Assembly (NCBI GenBank): GCA_964498095.1
Contig: CAZCFY010000001.1
Span: 124,001-188,000, forward strand
Origin: SG-bin7 sp964498095
GTDB lineage: Bacteria; Bdellovibrionota; Bdellovibrionia; Bdellovibrionales; SG-bin7
Length of the DNA: 64,000 bases
Reading direction: 5' to 3'
Positions 35,792 through 44,886 of this stretch are shown piece by piece (within the stretch, counting starts at the first letter, position 1; the number at the start of each line of letters is the position of its first letter). Both the position numbers and the translations under genes were made by a program. Under the pieces are notes generated by a model. It did no database searches. It had not been told where the DNA came from and was given only the letters and a program-made list of their open reading frames with translations.

Positions 35792-36656
35792 CCCGAATGT
35801 ATTCTTTGGGCTCCGAGTAATGGGGCACATGTGCGGACTTTCTAAATACGTGAAATCTAGAATCCTTGGTAAGATTAGCGTAAAATCGTGTTGCTTCGGG
35901 CGTGGCCTCATCCGTCTTGCCGCAGGTAAAAAGCGTAGGGAGTCTTAGCCGCGGCAGAAACCGTGCGTTTTCATAAGTTCTTAATGAGCCAGTGGCTGCA
36001 AACTCACTCGGGCCCCACATACGTGAATAAACGGTTTTCGACCTAACTGCGGCACCGACGAGACGCTCCTTTGTGGGTTTAAAATTTCCTACGACAAAAC
36101 GTTTGTAGTAGACCTCCATGGCTTGCGCATATTGAGGACTGTCAGTGCGTCCATGTTTTTGTAAGCGATAAATGGACTGCTGAACTTTCTTGGGAAGTTT
36201 TTTAATTAACCGGTCCGCATCCCTTTGCCACAAAGAGGCACTCACGCAAGGACTCGAGAAAACTATACTTTGTACGCCAGAGCGTGGGTATTTTAGAATG
36301 TAATCTAGCGCCAACATTGTTCCCCACGAGTGTCCCAGCAAATGGTATTTTTTTAATTTTAGAGCCCCAACCAGGGCCCGAAGTTCTTCCACAAAGGTTT
36401 CTGGCCGCATTTGTGGCCCTCTTAAGTTATCCGAAAATCCGCAGCCAATCTGATCATAAAAAATAACATCGCGGTCCTTGGCAAAGCCAATCATACTGTA
36501 AATGCCCCAGTGACTTGAGCCAGGTCCCCCATGCATGCAAATGAGTGGTAAACGTTTTTTACTGGGTTTTTTGGCGTGAATATAGCGGTAAAAAGTTTTA
36601 CCAAATTTGTGTTTTACAAAGCCAAAGTGTTCAAAGTGTTGATCTAAAATTTGCAT
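35760..36656 (-). CDS. Proline iminopeptidase-like alpha/beta hydrolase (peptidase S33)
   Basis: 298 residues without signal peptide. Oxyanion-hole motif LICMHGGPGSSHWG, DQIGCGFSDNL, nucleophile GHSWGTMLALDY, acid in CGKTDEATPEA and His in SAHVPHYSEP follow the prolyl iminopeptidase/tripeptidyl aminopeptidase order. It would remove N-terminal residues, often Pro, from peptides. It overlaps the convergent gene at 35791 by 32 bp and the upstream minus-strand gene by 13 bp. Confidence 0.9.
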   Translation of the reverse strand: MQILDQHFEHFGFVKHKFGKTFYRYIHAKKPSKKRLPLICMHGGPGSSHWGIYSMIGFAKDRDVIFYDQIGCGFSDNLRGPQMRPETFVEELRALVGALKLKKYHLLGHSWGTMLALDYILKYPRSGVQSIVFSSPCVSASLWQRDADRLIKKLPKKVQQSIYRLQKHGRTDSPQYAQAMEVYYKRFVVGNFKPTKERLVGAAVRSKTVYSRMWGPSEFAATGSLRTYENARFLPRLRLPTLFTCGKTDEATPEATRFYANLTKDSRFHVFRKSAHVPHYSEPKEYIRVIGQFLSRQD

Positions 36657-37024
36657 TCAAAGGATCTTCTCTTAAAGCCTGTTCCACTGTTGTCAAAATA
36701 GTAGAATGAGTAAGGAAGACCATTTTGGTCAAGATCTATTTTTAAAGAGGAACGGTCGTCACGCTTGCCAAAAAGTATGTTGGCCACTTCGCGCCTTTGA
36801 CCCCAAACGGTTTCTGTTGAATAGGTTATGTCCCAAGCATCGATAACGTAGTTGATTTTGCCGACAAAATATTTTTCGTTGGTCTGTGCGAGTTCAAGCC
36901 AGCACTGGTTACCCCAGTTGTCTTTCCCGGTAAAAACTTTGGTCACTTCGGTAGCGGCGACCGGAGTCGCGCCTATAGAAATAATTCCGTAAAGGAACGA
37001 AAATACAATCCATCGAAAGAACAT
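36644..37024 (-). CDS. Small exported protein of unknown function
   Basis: 126 residues, signal peptide MFFRWIVFSFLYGIISIGATPVAA, then a beta-rich mature domain of ~100 residues with two cysteines (GNQCWLEL and the C-terminal FECKF) that may pair. It overlaps the start of the S33 peptidase by 13 bp and is probably its operon leader. Not recognised. Confidence 0.65.
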   Translation of the reverse strand: MFFRWIVFSFLYGIISIGATPVAATEVTKVFTGKDNWGNQCWLELAQTNEKYFVGKINYVIDAWDITYSTETVWGQRREVANILFGKRDDRSSLKIDLDQNGLPYSFYYFDNSGTGFKRRSFECKF

Positions 37025-37278
37025 GCAAACCTCCGAGTTTGTTGAGGCTTAATAGAGCAAATGTCAGACCACGAAAAGCCCCTAGTGTAACAGAATAATT
37101 CATAGTCATTTCACGTCTCTAGAGAAGTGGAGATCTAGACAAGTTATAATATTTTTAATGAGGGTGACCATATTGGCTTCGAATGGCGTTTTGGCCAAAA
37201 ACGGCTGCGTGTAAAAAACGTAAACGCCCAAACTCGCTTATACACTGGTCCTTTAGGGCATAGGGTTTGCTCTCTAGC

Positions 37279-39054
37279 ATGCGCATGATCTTAGGATTTC
37301 TTTTTTTACTTTTAATTCGGGTTCACGCTGTTGACATCCCCAAACTTGAAGTGACGTCTCAGGATGACCTGATGCAAATCATTCCCGCCGCGTGGATTAA
37401 TCAAGCGGGATTTAAAATGGAAGATGGCGTGGGGTTTAGATCGCCAGAATTTGCCAATGCTGACTCAGTGTTCCCATTTTTCCCAATGTACAAAAGCGAA
37501 TATCTTGGGATGAGCAAGAAGTTTATAGGCGTCGTTGTTCCAGAAAGGTTTTTGGATTTACCGGAAGTGAGTGAATCTAACGTGACGAGAGTCGTAGGCT
37601 GTGACTTGCATCCTTCCGTAAAAGTCCAAAAAGCGTGTCAAACAATGCGGGCCATGGGACTGACGCCGGAATTTCACAAAAACCGCGTTTACGGACTTAA
37701 GGTAAAAGGAACGGGTCAGGTACTGAAAGGGCGGAGCGTAAGTATTGGTATCGATTTACTGCCAAACTTTGGCTCTGATGATAATACCTTTGATTTTCGC
37801 GAAAAATCAGAATGGGAAATTTCCCCACTGCAAAATCTCGCAAATATTTTTACGGGTATTAATAGCTTGATTAGTCCGCCGAAATATACCGAAGCTCTGG
37901 AAGAAACTTTGCGCCTTATTCCTTATTTACAGTCAGCGATGCGCCACAACCAAGAGTACGAGGTAATTCAAGGCGGAAATTTAATCCCCGCCAAAAAAAG
38001 CCGCGACGTAGAGGTTAGTATCTCTGATAAAACCTATGTTAAAATCCGTCCTGATCTAAATGAAGTCACTGCGGAACTTAAAGATGCCACTTTCGAATAC
38101 TATCGAAATATAAAGGAAGAACAAAAATGGCAAAATGAAATGTCTGTCGCCTACATGGCGCAGCTTACTCCCGTAATTGGTGATGAGGGATCAAACCGTC
38201 TTATTCAGGAGGTTTGCGATTATCTCGCGTCGGCTTATGGTACCGCAACTGAGCTTTGGCCACGTTGTCGAATTATGGCAAGTCTAGATGCAAATGCTTT
38301 TGCGCTGCCCTCGGGAGATATTTTTATTTCCGCAGGCCTCATTGGAATTATTTCTGATCTTGACGGCGTCGTCCATGTTTTAGGACACGAAATCGGTCAC
38401 AATATCGGACGGCATCTTACCAAACGTTTTCGCCTGTATGGCTACTTTATGCCACCCATGATTGCAATTGGGATTGCGGGAAACACCTTTGCATTGGCTG
38501 GCGGGGTAGGTGTGCTGGGTCCTGTTACTGCGGCGACTTGGTTTCCACAAATGATAGGTGCTTCGCAACTTGCCGGCATCGGCGGGACCATAGTTAATCT
38601 CGGTGTTGCGGCGGGACTGATGTACCATTCTCGCGAACACGAGCGCCAGGCCGACCGTTTTGGCCACGAAATCGCGTTCCTCACGGGAGCTAGAGCGGAA
38701 GGAATCGAAAGAGGTTGGAACGAATTTAAAAATTATGTCGAAGATTATTATGGAGTGCGCGGCAATTGGTTACAATCTCTCTTGGAATCGCATCCGCGTA
38801 TGGGAGAGCGGTTAAAGAACATCCAAAACGCGAAGGATGATTTTAAAAAAATCCCGGAAAACCGCTTGCCAGAGGATTTTTATGCCCGTTACGCACATTT
38901 ACATTCTGACTTTAAACCTTACGCGCACACTTACGGGAAATATGTAAAACAAAAGTTGGAAGCCAAAAATAATAAGTTTGCCGAATACTCTAAAGCTTCC
39001 TTGATTTCTCCGGCGGGAAGTTGCCTGATGCACGCTCTAGGAGGGGTTGATTAA
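37279..39054 (+). CDS. Exported M48 family zinc metalloprotease
   Basis: ATG 37279 (or 37285) gives signal MRMILGFLFLLLIRVHA; the TTG at 37267 is less likely. The N-terminal ~280 residues are unrecognised. The protease domain has ANAFALPSGDIFISAGLI, zinc motif HEIGH (near residue 370) and third ligand Glu in SREHERQADRFG (~455). Between them lies a hydrophobic Gly-rich stretch of ~60 residues that may touch the membrane. The order matches BepA/LoiP-type periplasmic M48 proteases used in outer-membrane quality control, but no TPR part follows. Confidence 0.9.
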   Translation: MRMILGFLFLLLIRVHAVDIPKLEVTSQDDLMQIIPAAWINQAGFKMEDGVGFRSPEFANADSVFPFFPMYKSEYLGMSKKFIGVVVPERFLDLPEVSESNVTRVVGCDLHPSVKVQKACQTMRAMGLTPEFHKNRVYGLKVKGTGQVLKGRSVSIGIDLLPNFGSDDNTFDFREKSEWEISPLQNLANIFTGINSLISPPKYTEALEETLRLIPYLQSAMRHNQEYEVIQGGNLIPAKKSRDVEVSISDKTYVKIRPDLNEVTAELKDATFEYYRNIKEEQKWQNEMSVAYMAQLTPVIGDEGSNRLIQEVCDYLASAYGTATELWPRCRIMASLDANAFALPSGDIFISAGLIGIISDLDGVVHVLGHEIGHNIGRHLTKRFRLYGYFMPPMIAIGIAGNTFALAGGVGVLGPVTAATWFPQMIGASQLAGIGGTIVNLGVAAGLMYHSREHERQADRFGHEIAFLTGARAEGIERGWNEFKNYVEDYYGVRGNWLQSLLESHPRMGERLKNIQNAKDDFKKIPENRLPEDFYARYAHLHSDFKPYAHTYGKYVKQKLEAKNNKFAEYSKASLISPAGSCLMHALGGVD

Positions 39055-39055
39055 A

Positions 39056-40231
39056 CTAAAGTTTTGTATCAACCACCAACGCTACCGCTTCGCCGCCACC
39101 GATACAAAGTGTTGCTAAGCCATAGCGGCCGCCGGTACGTTTAAGTCCATGGACAAGTGTCGTTAAAATTCTCGCTCCTGAAGCCCCGATGGGATGTCCA
39201 ATGGCCACGGCACCGCCAAAGGGATTTACTTGCGCGCGGTTAATACCCAAATCTTTAATCGCGACCATGGTTACAACCGCGAAAGCTTCGTTGATTTCCC
39301 ATTGGTCAATGTCTTTAACTTTTAAATTTAATTGATCCATGAGTTTTTTTATCGCGCCAACGGGGGCGGTCGTAAACCATTTTGGATCCTGCGCGAAGGT
39401 ACTGTAACCAACAATTTTTGCCAGCGGTTTAGCACCTACATTTTTCGCTTTATTTTCACTCATCAGCACAATAGCCGCGCCACCGTCATTAATCTTACTG
39501 GCATTGGCTGCAGTTATTGTTCCGTCCTTATCAAAAGCGGGCTTAAGTTTTCCCATTTTATCGGGCATGTATTTTGTGGGCTCTTCGTCTTGGTCAATGA
39601 GTGTAGGGCCTGCTTTTGATTCGACGTTAATGCCGACGATCTCGCTTTTGAAAGCGGATTCCTTTTGGGCCTTAAGTGCTAATTCATAACTTTCCTTGGC
39701 AAACTGATCTTGTTCTTCACGCGAAAATTTATTTTCTTTCACGCAAAATTCGGCCGCGGTTCCCATATGAAAATTATAACCTGGATCCCACAAGCCATCT
39801 TTAATCATGGAGTCCACCAATGTTTGCGAACCCATACGGTAACCCATGCGCACTTTTTCTAAAAGGTAGGGAGCCAATGACATACTTTCTTGTCCCCCAG
39901 CAACCACGGTTTCGGCTTGGCCTAAACGAATTTGATCTGCGCCGAGCATTACAGCCTTTAATCCTGAACCACAAACTTTGTTGATGGTCATACACGGAAC
40001 TTTTTGCGGCAGACCTGCAAGTAGCGCGGATTGACGAGCGGGGGCCTGGCCAACACCAGCGGTTAAAACCTCACCCATAATACACTCGTCAACTTCATGC
40101 GGATTTATTCCGCCGGCCTCCAGCGCCGCTTTGATGGCGGTTGCACCAAGCTTTGGCGCCTCAAATTGTGATAAATTTCCGTTAAAAGAACCTACTGGTG
40201 TGCGCTTTGCTGCGACAATCACTGGTGACAT
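39056..40231 (-). CDS. Acetyl-CoA acetyltransferase (thiolase)
   Basis: Condenses two acetyl-CoA or cleaves acetoacetyl-CoA. The 391-residue protein has nucleophile Cys87 in INKVCGSGLKAVM, NEAFAVVTM, NPFGGAVAIGHPIGASG with the active His, and the second Cys in ATLCIGGGEA. These fit a degradative or biosynthetic short-chain thiolase (AtoB/PhaA type); which one cannot be told because it stands alone, convergent with the protease gene 1 bp away. Confidence 0.94.
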   Translation of the reverse strand: MSPVIVAAKRTPVGSFNGNLSQFEAPKLGATAIKAALEAGGINPHEVDECIMGEVLTAGVGQAPARQSALLAGLPQKVPCMTINKVCGSGLKAVMLGADQIRLGQAETVVAGGQESMSLAPYLLEKVRMGYRMGSQTLVDSMIKDGLWDPGYNFHMGTAAEFCVKENKFSREEQDQFAKESYELALKAQKESAFKSEIVGINVESKAGPTLIDQDEEPTKYMPDKMGKLKPAFDKDGTITAANASKINDGGAAIVLMSENKAKNVGAKPLAKIVGYSTFAQDPKWFTTAPVGAIKKLMDQLNLKVKDIDQWEINEAFAVVTMVAIKDLGINRAQVNPFGGAVAIGHPIGASGARILTTLVHGLKRTGGRYGLATLCIGGGEAVALVVDTKL

Positions 40232-40336
40232 TTGCGAATCTCCTTAACTAAATCTTCAAAGTTATCAGGTACCTTTTTTCCTATTCCCAAGTCATCTTAA
40301 TTTTGCTAGCGTTGAAGCGTTGTCTTAGGAGGAAAA

Positions 40337-41380
40337 ATGGCGCGAATTTTTGTTTTTGCACTGTGTCTTTTATCTTTAAATGCGACTGCTCAAGTAGAGA
40401 GCAAGTCCTTTAATGTGCCGGTGGACTCAAGTCAAAAGCTGGTTATCACTGGATTCAAAGGAGCCGTGGAATTTTCTCCCTCCGGCGATAGCCAAAATTT
40501 AAGAATTAAGATCGAACGCTTAACTCCCGTGACGACAACGATGGGCGAAGAGGTTCAGCAGTGGTCAACGGCATGGGTGCCGAAAGTTGAAAAATCCGAC
40601 AAAGCGATCACCGTAAAATTTCAGGAACCGCAATTGCGCGAGTTTTGGGAGCGCAAAGACTCCTTTGGCATCATTCCCGATTATAAAATTGTGGTTTCGG
40701 GGATATCTGTTCCCGTCGAAGTCTATTGGTCCAAGGGTACCGTAACGGCTAAAGATTGGAAAAATAGCATCAGCGTGACGCTCAATACGGGCGACGCTGA
40801 TTTTTCAAAAATCGAAGGCGATGTTAAAGCCTTTGTGCAGTCAGGAAGCGTAAAAATTAGCGATCAAAAGGGCACCGTGTTCGTGAATTCTTATGATGGT
40901 AAAGTGGCTTTAAAAAATATTGATGGTCCCGCCGAAATCGAGAATTTTAGCGGCACTACTTCCGTAGATAAGGTGCAGGGCAATGTCCGCTTAAGCTCTT
41001 ACAATGGGAAATCAAAAATTAATGAGATTAAAGGTGGACTCAATTTTGACATGAAAGTGGGAAGCCTTGAAGTGGAAGACTTAGATGGCAGCCTGCGCGG
41101 CGAAAATGGGGACGGTACAGTGAAAGCTCAGGTCGTTGGGACCCCCGATGTTCGAGTGCGCAGTCTTGCGGGAAGTGTGAATTTAAAAGTGCCCCGTAAG
41201 TTTTCGGCGCATTTAAATGTTGGATCAAGTGAAGGGGAACTAAGAATTCCTTCTCATATTCGCGTCCAACGCGGCGACAATATGAAGTGGGCTGTGGGGC
41301 GATTGCAAGGCGGCGAGCGTGAGGGGCAAATCTTCGCGCGCAGTCAGTCTGGGAATATTGTCGTAAATTCCAACGATTAA
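40337..41380 (+). CDS. Exported beta-solenoid protein (DUF4097-like)
   Basis: 347 residues, signal peptide MARIFVFALCLLSLNATA. The second half shows a repeating strand-turn pattern of about 20 residues (VNSYDGKVALKNIDGPAEIE, VRLSSYNGKSKINEIKG, VEVEDLDG-like) as in the putative-adhesin DUF4097 family. A strong AGGAGG sits just before ATG 40337. Location is periplasmic or surface. The ligand is unknown. Confidence 0.75.
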   Translation: MARIFVFALCLLSLNATAQVESKSFNVPVDSSQKLVITGFKGAVEFSPSGDSQNLRIKIERLTPVTTTMGEEVQQWSTAWVPKVEKSDKAITVKFQEPQLREFWERKDSFGIIPDYKIVVSGISVPVEVYWSKGTVTAKDWKNSISVTLNTGDADFSKIEGDVKAFVQSGSVKISDQKGTVFVNSYDGKVALKNIDGPAEIENFSGTTSVDKVQGNVRLSSYNGKSKINEIKGGLNFDMKVGSLEVEDLDGSLRGENGDGTVKAQVVGTPDVRVRSLAGSVNLKVPRKFSAHLNVGSSEGELRIPSHIRVQRGDNMKWAVGRLQGGEREGQIFARSQSGNIVVNSND

Positions 41381-41418
41381 TGTTGACTGTGAGAGTAAAA
41401 TTCTCAAGATAACAAAAT

Positions 41419-42147
41419 ATGGCAAAAACCAAACCGACCCCAAAAAAAGCAAAGAAACCGGCTGTTAAGGCCAAAAAACCTGTTAAACCAGCGGCAAAGC
41501 CAGCTTTAAAGGCTAAAAAGCCTGTAAAAAAGCCAGCCGCCATCGTGACTGGTAAGAGCGCCGGCAAGTTAGCGGCAAAGGCGCCGGCTAAAGCTGGCGT
41601 AAAGACAGCTCCAAAAATTACGCCCAGTTCTTCGAAACTGGCGACTAAGCCTAGTGGCAAGGCACCAATTCTTCCCGATGAAGTTATGAAGGGAAAAAAA
41701 GAGCCCAAAGGTAAGGCAGCCGCTAAGACCGTTGAAGTTGCTATTGTTGACGATAAAAAAGCTGAAGAAGCCGAGATTGTACTAACCGATGCCGAGGGGC
41801 GCCGTTATTGCCGCGTTCAAGATTGTGACCAAATTGCCATTGTCGAAGCTTATTGCCGGTACCACTACTTGCTTTATTGGAAGAAAATTCAATACCGTAA
41901 GAAGATTTTGGCGGATAACAAGTTTTTTAAATACATCGATGAACTCACCGCTAAATATCCAGATAAATTTCTTGATGTGATTCGTAAAGATCTTATGAGT
42001 CAAAAGAACTTCTCTGCCGCCATCCAGGAAATGGAAATTGATGAGAGCGCTGACGAAGCTGATGTTGATGATAAGAGTTATATGGACGACATGCGCGGTA
42101 TTGGCGCCGAAGTCGGCACCACCGAAGAATCCAACGAAGATTTCTAG
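41419..42147 (+). CDS. Histone H1-like tail fused to a CCCH-type zinc-site domain
   Basis: 242 residues. Residues 1-105 are Lys/Ala/Pro repeats (KKPAVKAKKPVKPAAKPALK) like bacterial H1 homologues that bind DNA non-specifically. Residues ~128-195 form a separate domain with C131-x4-C136-x9-C146-x2-H149, a plausible zinc site (YCRVQDCDQIAIVEAYCRYHY spans it), and a basic helix after it. The tail from ~200 is acidic. Cytoplasmic, probably nucleoid- or RNA-associated. The final base of its TAG stop is the second base of the hairpin repeat. Confidence 0.75.
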   Translation: MAKTKPTPKKAKKPAVKAKKPVKPAAKPALKAKKPVKKPAAIVTGKSAGKLAAKAPAKAGVKTAPKITPSSSKLATKPSGKAPILPDEVMKGKKEPKGKAAAKTVEVAIVDDKKAEEAEIVLTDAEGRRYCRVQDCDQIAIVEAYCRYHYLLYWKKIQYRKKILADNKFFKYIDELTAKYPDKFLDVIRKDLMSQKNFSAAIQEMEIDESADEADVDDKSYMDDMRGIGAEVGTTEESNEDF

Positions 42148-42200
42148 GTAACAGTTCCCTTTCCTCGATGTGTTGCATCGAGGAAAGGGAACTGTTACCT
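42146..42200. repeat. Solo 55-bp hairpin repeat (family A), derived from RAYT ends
   Basis: Arms 42146-42170 and 42176-42200 are exact 25-bp reverse complements around the loop TGTTG, and equal the outer 25 bases of the RAYT repeats at 8565 and 9301. The unit lies between two convergent genes: it shares two bases with the stop of the left gene and ends 7 bp before the stop of the right one. It can also act as a two-way terminator or transcript-end stabiliser. Confidence 0.93.
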
Positions 42201-42206
42201 TTACGT

Positions 42207-43550
42207 TTACGGAATCGTGTAAGTGATTATCTGCGATTTTGCGCTTTCATTATTTCCCGTATCGAAAGCCGATACTGCAAAATAATAGGTCTTGCCCACT
42301 TGAAGATTTGCTATCGTGCCGCTTGTATTGGGCGCGCTGACGATTTTTGAGGGAAAGCGCCCCCAGTCTCCATTTACATCTGAATAATACATAATGTAAC
42401 CGGCGAGATCGGTACAAGGCGTGCCGTCCGCATTTTTTGTGACTGGGTCCCATGTCAGAGTCGCTGTCTTTGTGGTTGGCGTAGGTTGACTTGGCGTAAC
42501 TTGATTACAAGTTTGAGGGTCCGTATCACTTGTCCCATGCCATAAACCATCATTACCCATGGCTTGGGCGCACATAAATGTTGTTCCTTGCGGCCAAATT
42601 TTATTGATGGTGTAACTTGCACCAAAAGGACCCGAAAGATTTAACCAGCCACCCGAGCTGTCAAAAGTATAGCGCAGGGCTGTCACAGTACCTTTCAAAC
42701 TAAGTACCGCACCGCTGGCGCTAGTTGAAACCGACATCACGTAGGCACCCTGTCCAGGAGTGGCTGTCGGCGAAACGATCGTCCAAACGAAACTGACTTT
42801 TGCTGGATTTGATTTATTATCGCTGACCGTAACAGTGACACCCCATGTTTTTGCGGTACCGCCGGCTACTGTTCCTGAAATTGTACCGTTGGTGCTATTT
42901 ATAGAAAGACCCGTGGGTAAACCGGTAGCAGAATAACTAAGTATATCGCCGTCGGGATCGCTGGCGGAAATTTTTAAGTTTACGCTGTCGCCTTCTTTAT
43001 TGTTGGGCGAACCGGGATCAATAATAGTGGGTGTACGGTTTGTTACCGTCGCCTGTTTCTGACAGAGCTGTCCGATGACATTAACGCCGTTAACTCCTTG
43101 TTGAGTTGATGTGCGAAAAGCATAGTCGGCTTCCATGCGGTCAAAAAGCGAACCTGTACATGCCAGGTTGACTTTTCCGCCGTTGGCAAGATTTAAAAAG
43201 CCGCTACAATTATGATTTAAGCCAGAAAAGGTGATCGCACCAGTTCCCGCCGTAACAGCTCCCGAACAAGAAACACTTTGTTTAATAGTGTAGACACCAT
43301 TAACAAATTGTAGCTCCTGGCAAGAGCCAAGCACGAAATCACTTCCCGACAAATTATATATTAGTCGAAGCGTAACGTACCCCTGACACCCAGGTGACGC
43401 CGTCACTTGTTGAGGAAGTCCATCCGTGGAAGTCCCCGGGTTTTTCGGTTCTGGTGTAAAGCTCACTTTTGCGGATCGCAGTTCACTGCAACCAATCAAA
43501 AACAAAATAAATGCACTACAGGACAGTAGTCCTTTACCAAATGTGTTCAT
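42207..43550 (-). CDS. Lipoprotein with Ig-like (He_PIG) and fibronectin type III domains
   Basis: 447 residues from ATG 43550, which has GGAG 6 bp upstream. The signal ends in a lipobox (FILFLIGC), so Cys is lipidated. A Cys-rich part (~50-160) is followed by a putative Ig domain with the He_PIG signature (SASDPDGDILSYSATGLPTG then NGTISGT) and an unassigned beta part. The C-terminal FnIII domain (TATLTWDPVTKN to YYFAVSAFDTGNNES) ends the protein. A surface-exposed binding or adhesion protein is likely. A longer frame to 43643 would hide the signal peptide. Confidence 0.85.
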   Translation of the reverse strand: MNTFGKGLLSCSAFILFLIGCSELRSAKVSFTPEPKNPGTSTDGLPQQVTASPGCQGYVTLRLIYNLSGSDFVLGSCQELQFVNGVYTIKQSVSCSGAVTAGTGAITFSGLNHNCSGFLNLANGGKVNLACTGSLFDRMEADYAFRTSTQQGVNGVNVIGQLCQKQATVTNRTPTIIDPGSPNNKEGDSVNLKISASDPDGDILSYSATGLPTGLSINSTNGTISGTVAGGTAKTWGVTVTVSDNKSNPAKVSFVWTIVSPTATPGQGAYVMSVSTSASGAVLSLKGTVTALRYTFDSSGGWLNLSGPFGASYTINKIWPQGTTFMCAQAMGNDGLWHGTSDTDPQTCNQVTPSQPTPTTKTATLTWDPVTKNADGTPCTDLAGYIMYYSDVNGDWGRFPSKIVSAPNTSGTIANLQVGKTYYFAVSAFDTGNNESAKSQIITYTIP

Positions 43551-44308
43551 CCTAAACTCCCATCTCTCAATGTTTGGTACTACAATCCATGTGCCAGGAT
43601 TTTGAAAAAAATTTAATTTGCGCGTACGCAAAGTTATAAACACTAGCGCCGTGTCATTATAAGATTTTCTTATGTAAATAATTGAGCCACATTATTTACA
43701 GTGAAACAATTTTCGCAAACGGCGCCGATATTTGCGCGCCGAATTTAATTTAAGTGAAAGAAACCTTTTTTAAAAAATCGCGATTAGGTTAACTTAATTA
43801 AAAAGAGCGCGGAATATTTAAAATGCAAATTGTGTTTTTGACGATAGCAATTTCTTCTCATTTTCTTACCGACAATTTCTGATTCGTAAAATAGGTAGAA
43901 TTCTCCAAACGTCACTTTATACATTAGAATTAATTATGGATTGCACTGCGATTTTTTCTCCGACACTCGTTTGGCTACATGATTTTCTAGTTATTTCATT
44001 GCGGTTTCTAGATTAATGAACCTGTTTTCTTAAGCGCCGTGTTTTATAGTTTAGCGAGATGATTTAGGCCGATTACCGCCAGTCAGTCTATGCATCCTGT
44101 AATGCGCTCATCAATGGTTTGCGGTGTAGTTGGTTTGCTGTGTTCATTCGCTCTCAAAGCGCGAACGAGAAATTAATTTAATTCTTACTTAGCAGAGGAA
44201 CGAACGGCAGGCGAAAAAATGGTTCTTCCAAGATTAGCGGCGCTGCAAAGTGTATCTCTAGAGACGACGCCGCAGTACGTGCTGTTTAAACGCGAGACGG
44301 TCACCAAA
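43551..44308. other. 758-bp A+T-rich gap with no convincing gene
   Basis: The longest stretch without a supported gene. The left 400 bp are A+T-rich with many short T-runs and stops in all frames. A small frame at 44219-44365 (48 codons, MVLPRLAALQSVSLETTPQY start) overlaps the minus-strand gene and lacks a good ribosome binding site. No tRNA, rRNA or clear terminator was seen. It may hold promoters for both flanking minus-strand genes or an untranslated RNA. Confidence 0.5.
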
Positions 44309-44800
44309 TCAATGCAGCGGATGCTCTTCGGATTCCTCGCTAATATTATCTTCATCGGCGTTTAGCAAACCGTGCTCTGAGCCTAACAAGCGATCAGCTT
44401 CGGCTTCCAGCTTAGAATTCACCGTTGAGTATTGCATGTAGACATCACGATTCTTAAAACGGAGTTTCTTCCAAAGAGGTGGAAATTCGATTTCTTTTGT
44501 TTCCAGAAAGCTCTCAAGCCATGAAGCGAGCGGGTCCATCAAAAAATTCAAAAGTTCAAAAGCATTTTCCTTATTTAAATCAAAATCTACCGAGGCTTCA
44601 AAATTAATTTGCCGAATAGAAGTTGGCCGCAGAAAGCCCAAACGCACAATGAGTTCTTCGCGGTAAATTCGCCCTTCAATTAGCAGCTGTGCGCCGTCTA
44701 AGCGCTTAGCGAATTGGCTCTCAAATACCTCTAATGCCAGCTTACAATACTCAGCCGGTAGAGGTGCCCATTTAACTGAAGATGACCGCCTTGGATCCAT
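44309..44800 (-). CDS. Cytoplasmic protein of unknown function
   Basis: 163 residues from ATG 44800 (MDPRRSSSVKW), weak ribosome binding site GGGAAA. There is no signal or membrane segment. The core has alternating strand and helix (AQLLIEGRIYREELIVRLGFLRP, INFEASVDF) and the end is acidic (ADEDNISEESEEH). A longer frame to 44926 overlaps divergent miaB. Not recognised. Confidence 0.65.
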   Translation of the reverse strand: MDPRRSSSVKWAPLPAEYCKLALEVFESQFAKRLDGAQLLIEGRIYREELIVRLGFLRPTSIRQINFEASVDFDLNKENAFELLNFLMDPLASWLESFLETKEIEFPPLWKKLRFKNRDVYMQYSTVNSKLEAEADRLLGSEHGLLNADEDNISEESEEHPLH

Positions 44801-44820
44801 TGATTTTCCCACCCATTTAT

Positions 44821-44850
44821 TTGACTTTTCAAAGTCCGGCTGATTATATC
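44821..44850 (+). promoter_or_regulatory. Candidate promoter and palindrome before miaB
   Basis: TTGACT (44821-44826), an 18-bp spacer and TATATC (44845-44850) lie 36 bp before the miaB start, a fair sigma-70 match. GACTTTTCAAAGTC (44823-44836), with 6-bp arms, overlaps the -35 box and could be an operator acting on the long miaB-to-kynB run. Confidence 0.4.
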
Positions 44851-44886
44851 GGCTTTGAACTGATAACACAATCCCCGAAGTAATAG

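Noticed and set aside
41040..41708. Long minus-strand open frame over the H1-like gene and the end of the DUF4097-like gene
   Set aside because: It is a by-product of the Lys/Ala/Pro codons on the plus strand; no ribosome binding site and no recognisable protein.
43719..43741. CGGCGC...GCGCCG inverted repeat in the gap
   Set aside because: Short stem with a 10-base loop and no T-run; not enough for a terminator or RNA call.
44219..44365. 48-codon frame at the end of the A+T-rich gap
   Set aside because: Overlaps the minus-strand gene, weak ribosome binding site, no recognisable protein.
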